Origin: an uncultured Clostridia bacterium | Lineage (GTDB): Bacteria > Bacillota > Clostridia > Lachnospirales > Lachnospiraceae | Direction: 5' to 3' | Assembly: GCA_947178045.1 (NCBI GenBank) | Contig: CAMWWR010000054.1 | Coordinates: 1-8,689, forward strand | DNA length: 8,689 nucleotides | The notes under the pieces: model-generated | What the model saw: only the letters and a program-made list of their open reading frames with translations | Told to the model about the DNA's origin: nothing | The model's database searches: none | In this document: positions 1 through 6,450 of the stretch, piece after piece | Layout: every line of letters begins with the position of its first letter | How positions within the stretch are numbered: position 1 is the first letter of the stretch | Translations under genes and position numbers: made by a program

Positions 1-839
1 CGGACTCGGAAAGCTATGAGTTTTCCTACAAGATCAGCTCGTTATCGACAAACCGTGAGGTGATGACAAAGCTGGCCGATTTTATCAACAAATCCAGCGT
101 GGCCATTCATGCGGCCGTCGAGGACAGCGCGGATCGGGAGTTTTCCCGCATCGTGCTCACCTCCGACGAGACCGGCACCCCGAAGGGCGAGGAGCTGATT
201 TTTAATATTACTGATTCAAAGCAGGATGCAGCGCCGGGGCTTGTCGACTGGTTCGGACTTGACCGCGTCGCGCAGCCTCCTTCCAATGCTGATTTTTCCG
301 TCAACGGAAGGGATTTCAGCAATATGCGGAATGATTTTGTCCTGAACCGCAGCCTCACCATCCACCTGAAGCAGATTTCATACGGCGATATCGTGCTCTC
401 TCCGGAGGCGTCGGGAAATCAGGTTGAGAAAGCGCTCGGGGATTTTCTTAACAGCTACAACACCATGATCGGACTGACGAAAAACGGACCTGCCGGCAAC
501 CGCCGTTCCGCCCGTCTTCAGAGCGATCTGACCCATATTTTTGCCTCGGGACTGGAGGAATTAAATCTCGCCGGTATCCACCGGCAGGAGGATTTTACTC
601 TGGTCGCCGACAACGAGAGTCTTCGCAGCCCCGAGACCCTGAACCGGCTCAGGGCGCTGTTTGAGGAGCCGGACGGGCTGCTCGCGCAGCTCTCCCGCAA
701 AATGCAGGATATCGCCCTGAACCCGATGGAGTATGTGGATAAGATCATTATCGCCTACCCGAATCTTTCCAGGGCGGGCTTTTCCAACCCGTATTCCACC
801 TCGATCTATACCGGCATGATGTTCAATTCCTATTGCTGA
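1..839 (+). CDS. FliD-like (flagellar hook-associated protein 2-like) protein, C-terminal part, 5' truncated
   Basis: The reading frame is open from base 3 to the TGA at 837-839, giving 278 visible residues. The codons before the GTG at 60 are also open and read like FliD, so the true start is left of the window. FliD-like features appear in order. First comes a segment on residual inner repeats (FINKSSVAIHA, then VLTSDETG). Next is an 'FSVNGRDFSN' stretch like the hook-IN motif, followed by 'SLTIHLKQIS' and 'FLNSYNTMI', matching the FliD pattern of VNG, TLxLK and FVxxYN. Last is an 'LNLAGI...LVADNESL...LRALF' region like the LGI/D-L/LF C-terminal part. FliD caps the flagellar filament and helps flagellin fold. 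The ending is odd: 'NPYSTSIYTG' and then a terminal cysteine, rather than the helical C-terminal tail of standard FliD. No other flagellar gene is in the window, so this may be a divergent FliD paralogue with another surface role. The family call rests on motif resemblance only. Confidence 0.5.
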   Translation, partial: DSESYEFSYKISSLSTNREVMTKLADFINKSSVAIHAAVEDSADREFSRIVLTSDETGTPKGEELIFNITDSKQDAAPGLVDWFGLDRVAQPPSNADFSVNGRDFSNMRNDFVLNRSLTIHLKQISYGDIVLSPEASGNQVEKALGDFLNSYNTMIGLTKNGPAGNRRSARLQSDLTHIFASGLEELNLAGIHRQEDFTLVADNESLRSPETLNRLRALFEEPDGLLAQLSRKMQDIALNPMEYVDKIIIAYPNLSRAGFSNPYSTSIYTGMMFNSYC

Positions 840-871
840 TATGGCACAAATGAAAAACGACATCATTTTTT

Positions 872-888
872 AACAATTTGTAATTGTT
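872..888. promoter_or_regulatory. 17-bp perfect inverted repeat (AACAATT-TGT-AATTGTT), candidate operator
   Basis: Two 7-bp arms (872-878 and 882-888) are exact reverse complements around a TGT centre. The repeat ends directly against a TTGACA hexamer at 889-894, upstream of the protease gene. Its length and AT-rich symmetry resemble operators of small dimeric winged-helix repressors such as MarR-type proteins, but no such regulator is in the window. It is not followed by a T-run on the plus strand, so it is a poor terminator. A second, weaker stem (848-853 with 863-868, then a T-run to 871) lies just left and could be a weak terminator for the FliD-like gene. Confidence 0.35.
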
Positions 889-922
889 TTGACAAAATAA
901 TGCCACCGCAATCTGCTATACT
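889..922 (+). promoter_or_regulatory. Probable promoter of the subtilase gene (TTGACA, extended -10 TGC-TATACT)
   Basis: A TATACT hexamer at 917-922 is preceded by TG at 914-915, an extended -10 element that can work with a poor -35. A consensus TTGACA lies at 889-894, but the spacer is 22 bp, well over the usual 16-18. Either the extended -10 works alone or the TTGACA serves another start. The predicted transcription start is near 929, giving a leader of about 69 nt. Confidence 0.45.
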
Positions 923-933
923 GCATTCAGCTT

Positions 934-963
934 CCGGGGCGGCCGGCCGAACGGCCTCCCCGG
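934..963 (+). promoter_or_regulatory. Strong GC-rich hairpin in the 5' leader of the subtilase mRNA
   Basis: CCGGGG (934-939) pairs with CCCCGG (958-963) and GGCCG (941-945) pairs with CGGCC (952-956). There is a single C/T mismatch between the two stems and a 6-nt loop. That makes 11 pairs, nearly all G-C, starting only a few bases after the predicted transcription start and ending about 20 nt before the ribosome binding site. No T-run follows, so it is not an intrinsic terminator. Possible roles are a 5' stability element, protection against 5'-end decay, or a regulated leader structure. Confidence 0.55.
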
Positions 964-997
964 GCGATCACAGCACAGACAGAAGGGTGGCTTTTTC

Positions 998-3331
998 ATG
1001 CGTACAGGAAAACACCATATTGCTTACATATTATTTGCCGCAGCAGCGGCGCTGTTCCTCACCCGGAGTGCGGCAGAGGCCGGAGCCTTCCCTGAAACCG
1101 GCGCGGCAGAAACTGCTTCCAAAAACGGACCGGCCGGAACCTCCCCCATAACCAACCCCGCAGAGACTGCTTCCAAAAACGGACCGGCCGGAGCCGCTTC
1201 GGAAACGGGCGCGTCCGAAAATTGCCCTGCGGAATCCACTATGCCGCAGGAGGATATGACCGGGTTGATCGTCCTGTTCTCCCCGGCCTTTCCCCGGGAG
1301 GAATGCGGCGCGCTGCTCGCCTCCCTGCCCGACGCGGATATCGTGTGGCATGAGAATTCGGCGGCTCTCATAAATGTTCCCGCCTCGGAGGCCGACCGGA
1401 TCCTCGGGCTTCTCTGCGCGAGCAGCTGCGTCTCCGCGGCCGACTACGACGGTGAGATCGAGCTCGCCTCGATCTCTATGGACGCCTACTCAAACGCCCA
1501 GTGGGGACTGAATAATACCGGCTCCTACAGCTTTATCTCGGATATGAATACCTCCACGATACTCAGCACCCCGGATATCGACATGAATATTCCCGAGGCT
1601 TGGGATTCCTACCAGTCGCTCGTCTCCTCTCCGCGCGAGGTCGTGGTCGCCGTCATCGACACCGGCGTTGACGTAAACCATCCGGATCTTGCCGCAAATA
1701 TATGGATCAACCGGGGCGAGATACCGGGCGACGGCATCGACAACGACAATAACGGCTTTGTTGACGACATTTACGGCTGGGATTTCTACAACGGCGACAA
1801 TACGGTCTGCCACTACGACAAGGACGGAGTACATACGCTTCTCACCGACAATGACGACCACGGCTCCCATGTGGCCGGCATTATCGCGGCGGTAAAGGAC
1901 AACGGCGTCGGCATCGCGGGAGTGGCCTCCTGCGCGGACGTAAAAATCATGGTCCTCAAAATACACGGCGGCAAAAACGGCTCCGGCACAATTGCCAACG
2001 CCGTACGCGCCATTCGGTACGCCACGGCAATGGGCGCGGATATCTGCAATATCAGCTGGGGCACCTCTAGGGACAACCAAGCTCTCGAGCAGGCGATCCG
2101 CGAATCGGATATGTTTTTTGTTGCCGCCGCGGGCAATTCCGGCAGCAACAACGACAGCTCCCCCGTCTATCCGGCCAATTATCCGCTTGACAACATTCTC
2201 TCCGTGACGTTCATCGACGCGAGCGGCCGGATGTCGGCAAAGTCGAATTACGGGCCGTCAACGGTCGATATCGCCGCGCCGGGCGTCCACATTTTCAGCA
2301 CCTGCGTCGGCGGCTATGTCTCGCTGTCCGGCTCATCGATGGCCGCGCCCCATGCGGCGGGCGTCGCGGCGCTTCTGTACTCCTGCGGGCAGCACCAGTA
2401 TCCGGCGAACATAAAAGAGCTGCTGACCGGCACGGCCAAGCCCATCGCGGAGCTGGAGGGAAAGGTCAAATATGCCGGCATCCCCGACGCCGCGGCAGCT
2501 CTGGGGGCAATTTCCGGCCTTCGGCACGATTATTACGCTCCTGTCCTGACCTTCACGCCGGGCTTTGACAAAGAAAATCTGCTGCTCACCGTGAGCGCCT
2601 CGGACAAGGGAGGCTCGGGAATCCGCACAGTCCGCTATGCCGCCGGTGTCCGCGAGCTCAGCTCGTTCCGCCGCGGCACCGCAGAGACGGCCGTCACCCC
2701 GGATTCCCCTATCGCGCTGACCAAGGCCGGAAAATACACCTTCTATGTGAGCGACTACGCCGGAAACGAGCGCATCATCGTCTACCAGCTGGAGGACGAT
2801 CTGCTGGCCCCGACCGCCGCTCTTTCCTGGCAGGTTTCCTTCCTGCGCGATACCATGACCGTGCATGTCAATGCCTCCGATCATCAGAGTGGGCTCCGGC
2901 TCGTTCAGTACGCTGAAGGAAATCACGATACCGACTATTTCCGCTCCGGCAAAGCAGGCACGACGGTTTCGATGAAAAACGGCTCTGGCAGCTTTCATGT
3001 AAAAAAGGAAGGGCTCTACACCGTTTATCTGTCCGACTATCGCGGGAATAAGACCGTTCAGACCATCGAGGTACAGGTGATCCCGTCCGTCTCGATGTCG
3101 CTGAACGCCTCGTCAAAGACGCTGGCAGCAGGAATGACCTTTCAGCTCATTCCTTCGCTGAATCCGGCAGAAAGCACGGACAAGCTGAAATTCTCCAGTT
3201 CCAACCCTGCCGTCTGCAAGGTCAACTCGGCGGGCATGGTCACTGCCATAGCCCCGGGGAAGGCCGTTATAACGGCAAAAACGGCGAGCGGCATTGAGAA
3301 AAAATGCACGATCACCGTTAATGCCGAATAG
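998..3331 (+). CDS. Secreted subtilisin-like serine protease (peptidase family S8) with Ig-like and Big2-type C-terminal domains
   Basis: This 777-residue protein is preceded by an AAGGGTGG ribosome binding site about 7 nt before the ATG. Residues 1 to about 28 are a signal peptide (basic start, Ala/Leu core, AxA-type cleavage area). Residues 28-81 are three 18-residue repeats. Residues about 88-160 look like an I9-type propeptide. The catalytic domain spans about 165-510: Asp221 in AVIDTG, His288 in DDHGSHVAG, oxyanion Asn380 in AAAGNSG and nucleophile Ser447 in SGSSMAAPHAAG. All triad residues are present, so it should be active. Asp-rich residues 245-257 resemble a calcium-binding insert common in clostridial subtilases. 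Two related Ig-like modules follow (about 513-597 and 603-694, each with a YxSDYxGN motif). A Big2-type domain (about 696-777) has SSNPAV and GMVTAIAPGKAVITA. No LPxTG anchor is visible, so it is either released or held at the wall through the C-terminal modules. It converges on pepF. The substrate is unknown. Confidence 0.95.
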   Translation: MRTGKHHIAYILFAAAAALFLTRSAAEAGAFPETGAAETASKNGPAGTSPITNPAETASKNGPAGAASETGASENCPAESTMPQEDMTGLIVLFSPAFPREECGALLASLPDADIVWHENSAALINVPASEADRILGLLCASSCVSAADYDGEIELASISMDAYSNAQWGLNNTGSYSFISDMNTSTILSTPDIDMNIPEAWDSYQSLVSSPREVVVAVIDTGVDVNHPDLAANIWINRGEIPGDGIDNDNNGFVDDIYGWDFYNGDNTVCHYDKDGVHTLLTDNDDHGSHVAGIIAAVKDNGVGIAGVASCADVKIMVLKIHGGKNGSGTIANAVRAIRYATAMGADICNISWGTSRDNQALEQAIRESDMFFVAAAGNSGSNNDSSPVYPANYPLDNILSVTFIDASGRMSAKSNYGPSTVDIAAPGVHIFSTCVGGYVSLSGSSMAAPHAAGVAALLYSCGQHQYPANIKELLTGTAKPIAELEGKVKYAGIPDAAAALGAISGLRHDYYAPVLTFTPGFDKENLLLTVSASDKGGSGIRTVRYAAGVRELSSFRRGTAETAVTPDSPIALTKAGKYTFYVSDYAGNERIIVYQLEDDLLAPTAALSWQVSFLRDTMTVHVNASDHQSGLRLVQYAEGNHDTDYFRSGKAGTTVSMKNGSGSFHVKKEGLYTVYLSDYRGNKTVQTIEVQVIPSVSMSLNASSKTLAAGMTFQLIPSLNPAESTDKLKFSSSNPAVCKVNSAGMVTAIAPGKAVITAKTASGIEKKCTITVNAE
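1079..1240 (+). repeat. Three 54-bp tandem units (18 residues each) in the protease gene
   Basis: The units are 1079-1132, 1133-1186 and 1187-1240, in frame. Units 1 and 2 share a 33-bp block (1106-1138 and 1160-1192) with one mismatch, encoding AETASKNGPAG. Units 1 and 3 share the AGAxxETGAxE pattern at exactly 36 residues' distance. The tract lies between the signal peptide and the propeptide and probably forms a flexible Ala/Gly/Pro/Thr-rich spacer. The near-identity of units 1 and 2 at DNA level suggests recent duplication. Confidence 0.8.
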
Positions 3332-3378
3332 TACGGCAGGACAGCAGCCTTTGATTTCAGCCGCCGGCCAAACTGTAA

Positions 3379-5178
3379 TTATTTTTCCGCCAGCTTCTCC
3401 ATCTCGTCCAGATAGCCTGCAAAAACCTGCAGGGCCTTCTCAATCGGCTCCGGCGTGCTCATATCCACGCCCGCCAGCTTCAAAAGCGAGAGCGCATCCT
3501 TTGAGTTTCCGCCGCTCAGGAAACGGATATAATCCTTCACCGCGCTCTCGCCCTCAGCGAGGATTCTGGCGGAAAGCGCCATTGCCGCGGAATAGCCGGT
3601 CGCGTACTGATATACATAAAAATTGTAATAGAAGTGTGGAATTCTTGACCATTCCAGCGCGATCTGCGGATCAACCGTCACATCCTTGCCGAAATACTGT
3701 CTGTTCAGCTCATAATACTTCTTATTCAGCACCTCCGCAGTCAGCGCCTCTCCGCGCTCCGCCATCTCATGGATCATCATTTCGAACTCCGCAAACATCG
3801 TCTGGCGGTACAGCGTTGTCCGGAAATCATCCATCGCGTGATTGAGCAGATAAGCGCGCTCCTTCTCGTCCCCGGTGTTTTTGAGCAGATGCTGCATCAT
3901 AAGCGCTTCGTTGCAGGTTGATGCCACCTCGGCCACAAATATTTTGTAATTTGAGTAGATGACCGGCTGCGTATGATTCGAATACCAGGAATGAAGCGCA
4001 TGTCCCATCTCATGTGCCAGCGTAAATACGCTGTCCAGATTATCCGCGTAATTAAGAAGCACATAGGGATGCTTTCTCGCTCCCGCGGAATATGCCCCGC
4101 TGCGCTTCCCCTCATTCTCATAGACGTCGATCCAGCGGTTTTCAAAGCCTTCCTTCAAGTGACTGCGGTACTCGCTGCCCAACGGCTCAAGCGCGTCGTA
4201 CACGATTTTTTTCGCTTCCTCAAACGGAATCTTCTTATCCGCGCCGCTTACAAGCGGAGTATGGATATCGTACATGTGGAGCTCATCCACGCCGAGCACT
4301 TTTTTGCGTAGCGCCATATAGCGGTGCATCAGGCCCATATTGTCATGCACGGTACGGATCAGATTTTTGTAGACCTCAACCGGAATCTCGTTCCAATAAA
4401 GCGCCGCCTCCATGGCAGAGCCGTATTTTCTCTGTCTCGCATAAAATACCTGCTTCCTCACATGTCCGGAAAGCAGCGCCGCGCTCGTGTTTTTGAACTG
4501 ATCGTACACCGAATAGAGACCCTCGAACGCAGCTCTGCGCACCTCGCGGTCGCTGTTCTCGATCAGGCGGATATAATTGCCGTGCGTCAGCCGAATCTCG
4601 CCGCCCTCGCCGTCCGGTACGACCGGAAACCGCAGATCAGCATTGTTCATAATAGAAAACACATCCGACGGCACCCTGCCCATCTCCCCTGCGGCCGCAA
4701 GCAGCTTCTCCTCGCCGGCTGACAGCGTATGCTCTTTTTTGCGGAGTATTCTCTGAAGCTCTCGCTCATAAAGCTTCAGCTCCGGCTTCTCCTCGAAAAA
4801 CTTCTGATAGGTCTCCTCCAGTACCGCCACAAGCTCCGGCTCGACAAAGGAAAACGCCGCTAAAAGCTCGCTGTAAAACGACATCAGCTGCGCATTCATT
4901 GCCTGATACTCCGCATTCGTCGTATCCTCGTCATATTTTCTGCTTGAATAATTTGAGAGGCTGTCCAGCAGAATATCCAGCTCGTCCGCGCCTTTCAGAT
5001 AATCATAGAGCGCCTCCGCGGAATCCGCCAGATGGCCGCGGTACTTCTCCGCCACCCCCAAATACGTTTTCGCCTTTTCAAAATCCGCGCGCCAGAGCTC
5101 ATCACTCGCATACAGATCCTCCGTCGCCCAGGTATATTCTCTGGCCGCCTCACTTCTTTTCTTCAATTCCCTTGCCAT
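3379..5178 (-). CDS. pepF: Oligoendopeptidase F (zinc metallopeptidase, family M3)
   Basis: This 599-residue protein has the usual PepF length. The start ATG (5176-5178) has a GGAGG site at 5185-5189, 6 nt upstream. It is a cytoplasmic zinc endopeptidase that cuts short peptides, typically those brought in by oligopeptide transporters or left by larger proteases. The zinc site is seen as HEMGH (His389, Glu390, His393) within LAHEMGHALHSWYS. The third ligand is most likely Glu417 in FVAEVAST, 28 residues after His389, as in the M3 family. The helical N-terminal part (about 1-200) is the PepF N-lobe, with YSSRKYDEDTT near residue 77. The C-terminal region has the PepF-type FYYNFYVYQYATGYSAA segment, which contributes tyrosines to the substrate cleft. 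There is no signal peptide. It lies 121 bp downstream of the LacI-type gene on the same strand and converges with the subtilase gene, leaving a 47-bp gap in which no convincing terminator is seen. Confidence 0.95.
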   Translation of the reverse strand: MARELKKRSEAAREYTWATEDLYASDELWRADFEKAKTYLGVAEKYRGHLADSAEALYDYLKGADELDILLDSLSNYSSRKYDEDTTNAEYQAMNAQLMSFYSELLAAFSFVEPELVAVLEETYQKFFEEKPELKLYERELQRILRKKEHTLSAGEEKLLAAAGEMGRVPSDVFSIMNNADLRFPVVPDGEGGEIRLTHGNYIRLIENSDREVRRAAFEGLYSVYDQFKNTSAALLSGHVRKQVFYARQRKYGSAMEAALYWNEIPVEVYKNLIRTVHDNMGLMHRYMALRKKVLGVDELHMYDIHTPLVSGADKKIPFEEAKKIVYDALEPLGSEYRSHLKEGFENRWIDVYENEGKRSGAYSAGARKHPYVLLNYADNLDSVFTLAHEMGHALHSWYSNHTQPVIYSNYKIFVAEVASTCNEALMMQHLLKNTGDEKERAYLLNHAMDDFRTTLYRQTMFAEFEMMIHEMAERGEALTAEVLNKKYYELNRQYFGKDVTVDPQIALEWSRIPHFYYNFYVYQYATGYSAAMALSARILAEGESAVKDYIRFLSGGNSKDALSLLKLAGVDMSTPEPIEKALQVFAGYLDEMEKLAEK

Positions 5179-5253
5179 AAAAAACCTCCATAAAATTTAT
5201 ATATTTTTTAAGGAATATGCCGCTTTGCAGCGCAAATCCGGTGCAGGAAATGC

Positions 5254-5288
5254 TTTAATCAGCGTTTCCCGGGAACGTGCTGATTTAA
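5254..5288. promoter_or_regulatory. Imperfect 35-bp inverted repeat between the lacI-type gene and pepF
   Basis: AATCAGC (5257-5263) and GCTGATT (5279-5285) form perfect 7-bp outer arms. The centre is a 10-bp palindrome TTCCCGGGAA (5266-5275) with a CG at the dyad, as in LacI-family operators. On the minus-strand transcript it would form a bulged hairpin 12 nt after the LacI stop codon. The following sequence has no proper U-run, so termination would be weak. It could be a terminator for the regulator gene, an operator controlling pepF, or both. Confidence 0.4.
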
Positions 5289-5299
5289 CCAACACATCC

Positions 5300-6310
5300 T
5301 TAAATCAACCTGCCCACGCTCTCACCCTCCACCAGCTCCGTCTGCATCATAATGGTCTCCAGCGGCGTCGTCATCGGGCTCTCCATCAGGCAGACCAGCC
5401 TTTTCGCCGCCTCTCTGCCGATGCGCTCCGTATCCTGCCGCACCGTCGTCAGCTTCGGCTCAAGCGCCTGCGAGACGGATATCCCGTCGTAGCCCGCCAC
5501 CGAAATATCCTCCGGTATGCGCAACCCCTTCCTTTTGATGGCCTTGATCAGGCCGAGCGCCGCGTAATCATCCGGGGCCAGAATGCAGGTCGGCAAAGCT
5601 TCGCCGTCCAGCAGCCGGCCCGCAAGCCGCTCCGCCACGTCCGCGTTCTGGTACTCTCCCGCAAGGAGATATTCCTCCGGTGTTGCCAGCCCGTGCTGCG
5701 CCATTACATTGTGAAAGCTTACCAGCCGGTTGTGCGTCACGACTGAATGGGTGCCGTGGATATAGGCGATCCGCGTATGCCCGCGGGAGATAATGTATTC
5801 CGTCAGCTGGCGCATTCCGTCCACATTGTCCGAAAGGATCGAGATCGATTCGTTGAACGCCTGATCGATCGTCACGACCGGAAATTCCGAATTAATCAGC
5901 TCAAGCACCTCCTGGCTGGCAAAATCCGCGCAGACGATACACACTCCGTCAAAGCCCCGGCTGCGGCAGTGCTCCAGATAACTCATGGACTTCTTCCCCA
6001 CATTGTGCTCGATAAAGGTGATATCATAGCCCGCCTTCGTGGCCTCCTGCCGGAACGCGGACAAAATGGACGCGAAATACTCGTTTTTCAGTCCCTGATT
6101 CGAGAGCGTGGACAGGAGAAGCCCGATCTGATATCCCCCGCGCTGCCTCCAGTATTTCACTCTTTCTCCGTGAATATACCCGAGCTCCTCCGCGGCCTTC
6201 TGTACCTTCTGCCGGGTCTCTTCCCCGATCTCCCGGTAGCCGTTCAGAACCTTGCTCACGGTCGCCACCGATACTCCGCAGCGCTTTGAAATATCCCGTA
6301 TCGTCGCCAT
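5300..6310 (-). CDS. LacI-family transcriptional regulator with noncanonical hinge
   Basis: This 336-residue protein has the usual family length. The start ATG (6308-6310) follows an AGAGGTG site. Residues 1-45 are the LacI headpiece: IRDISKRCGVSVATVSKVLNG is the helix-turn-helix, followed by the third helix ending in LGY. A periplasmic-binding-protein-like effector domain follows (from about IGLLL at residue 62, then GFDGVCIVCAD, FPVVTIDQAF, DNVDGM, GHTRIAYIHG, APDDYAALGLIKAIKRKGLRIPEDISVAGYDG), with the usual family motifs. Such proteins are usually repressors that respond to a sugar or nucleoside. The effector cannot be read from sequence, and no sugar genes are beside it. The hinge is odd: in place of the usual Y-x-P-N-x-x-A-R-x-L it has Y45-IHGERVKY-W54, with the same length but without Pro-Asn and with Trp at the DNA-lever leucine position. 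It may regulate pepF downstream or itself. Confidence 0.93.
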   Translation of the reverse strand: MATIRDISKRCGVSVATVSKVLNGYREIGEETRQKVQKAAEELGYIHGERVKYWRQRGGYQIGLLLSTLSNQGLKNEYFASILSAFRQEATKAGYDITFIEHNVGKKSMSYLEHCRSRGFDGVCIVCADFASQEVLELINSEFPVVTIDQAFNESISILSDNVDGMRQLTEYIISRGHTRIAYIHGTHSVVTHNRLVSFHNVMAQHGLATPEEYLLAGEYQNADVAERLAGRLLDGEALPTCILAPDDYAALGLIKAIKRKGLRIPEDISVAGYDGISVSQALEPKLTTVRQDTERIGREAAKRLVCLMESPMTTPLETIMMQTELVEGESVGRLI

Positions 6311-6370
6311 CCTGTCACCTCTCTCTTCCGACTCTGCCGCCCGCCGCTTCGGTTATCTGCGCTCCGCCCC

Positions 6371-6418
6371 CGGCATTCGCACATCGCTCCGGCCATTCGC
6401 ATTCCGGCTTCTGCATTC
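6371..6418. repeat. Short degenerate repeats in the 140-bp gap upstream of the LacI-type gene
   Basis: On the plus strand, CGGCATTCGC (6371-6380), CGGCCATTCGCATTC (6390-6404) and CGGCTTCTGCATTC (6405-6418) are three related units in a GC-rich, non-coding 140-bp gap. No clear promoter or T-run terminator is visible in this gap, so it is unclear whether the LacI-type gene has its own promoter or is read from the upstream HAD operon. The units may be decayed repeats or binding sites. Confidence 0.3.
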
Positions 6419-6450
6419 TCCTGCCGCCCGCGCCGCCGGCCGTTCCCGGC

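Noticed and set aside
60..839. GTG at 60 as the true start of the first gene
   Set aside because: The frame is open to the left edge and the 19 upstream residues continue the FliD-like pattern, and no ribosome binding site precedes position 60. The gene is truncated by the window.
1490..2080. Minus-strand open frame of 196 codons inside the protease gene
   Set aside because: It overlaps the catalytic core of a clear subtilase and has Val/Asp/Gly-rich shadow composition with no recognisable domain.
5221..5235. Small inverted repeat CGCT-TTGC-AGCG upstream of pepF
   Set aside because: Only 4-bp arms (5221-5232), which is expected by chance in GC-rich sequence.
5190..5240. Possible pepF promoter in the AT-rich tract upstream of its ATG
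   Set aside because: TATAAA (5196-5201) and nearby TATATA lie so close to the GGAGG site that the transcript would start in the ribosome site, and no matching -35 is found. CATATT (5213-5218) has no -35 either. A promoter is likely but cannot be placed.
3379..6310. A lacI-pepF pair as a dedicated new peptide-sensing system
   Set aside because: The 121-bp gap with an inverted repeat does not prove cotranscription, and PepF is a common housekeeping peptidase. Proximity alone does not support a new system.
6430..6450. GCCG-GGAA-CGGC stem after the membrane-protein gene as a terminator
   Set aside because: A 4-bp stem without a T-run on the transcribed strand is not enough for an intrinsic terminator.
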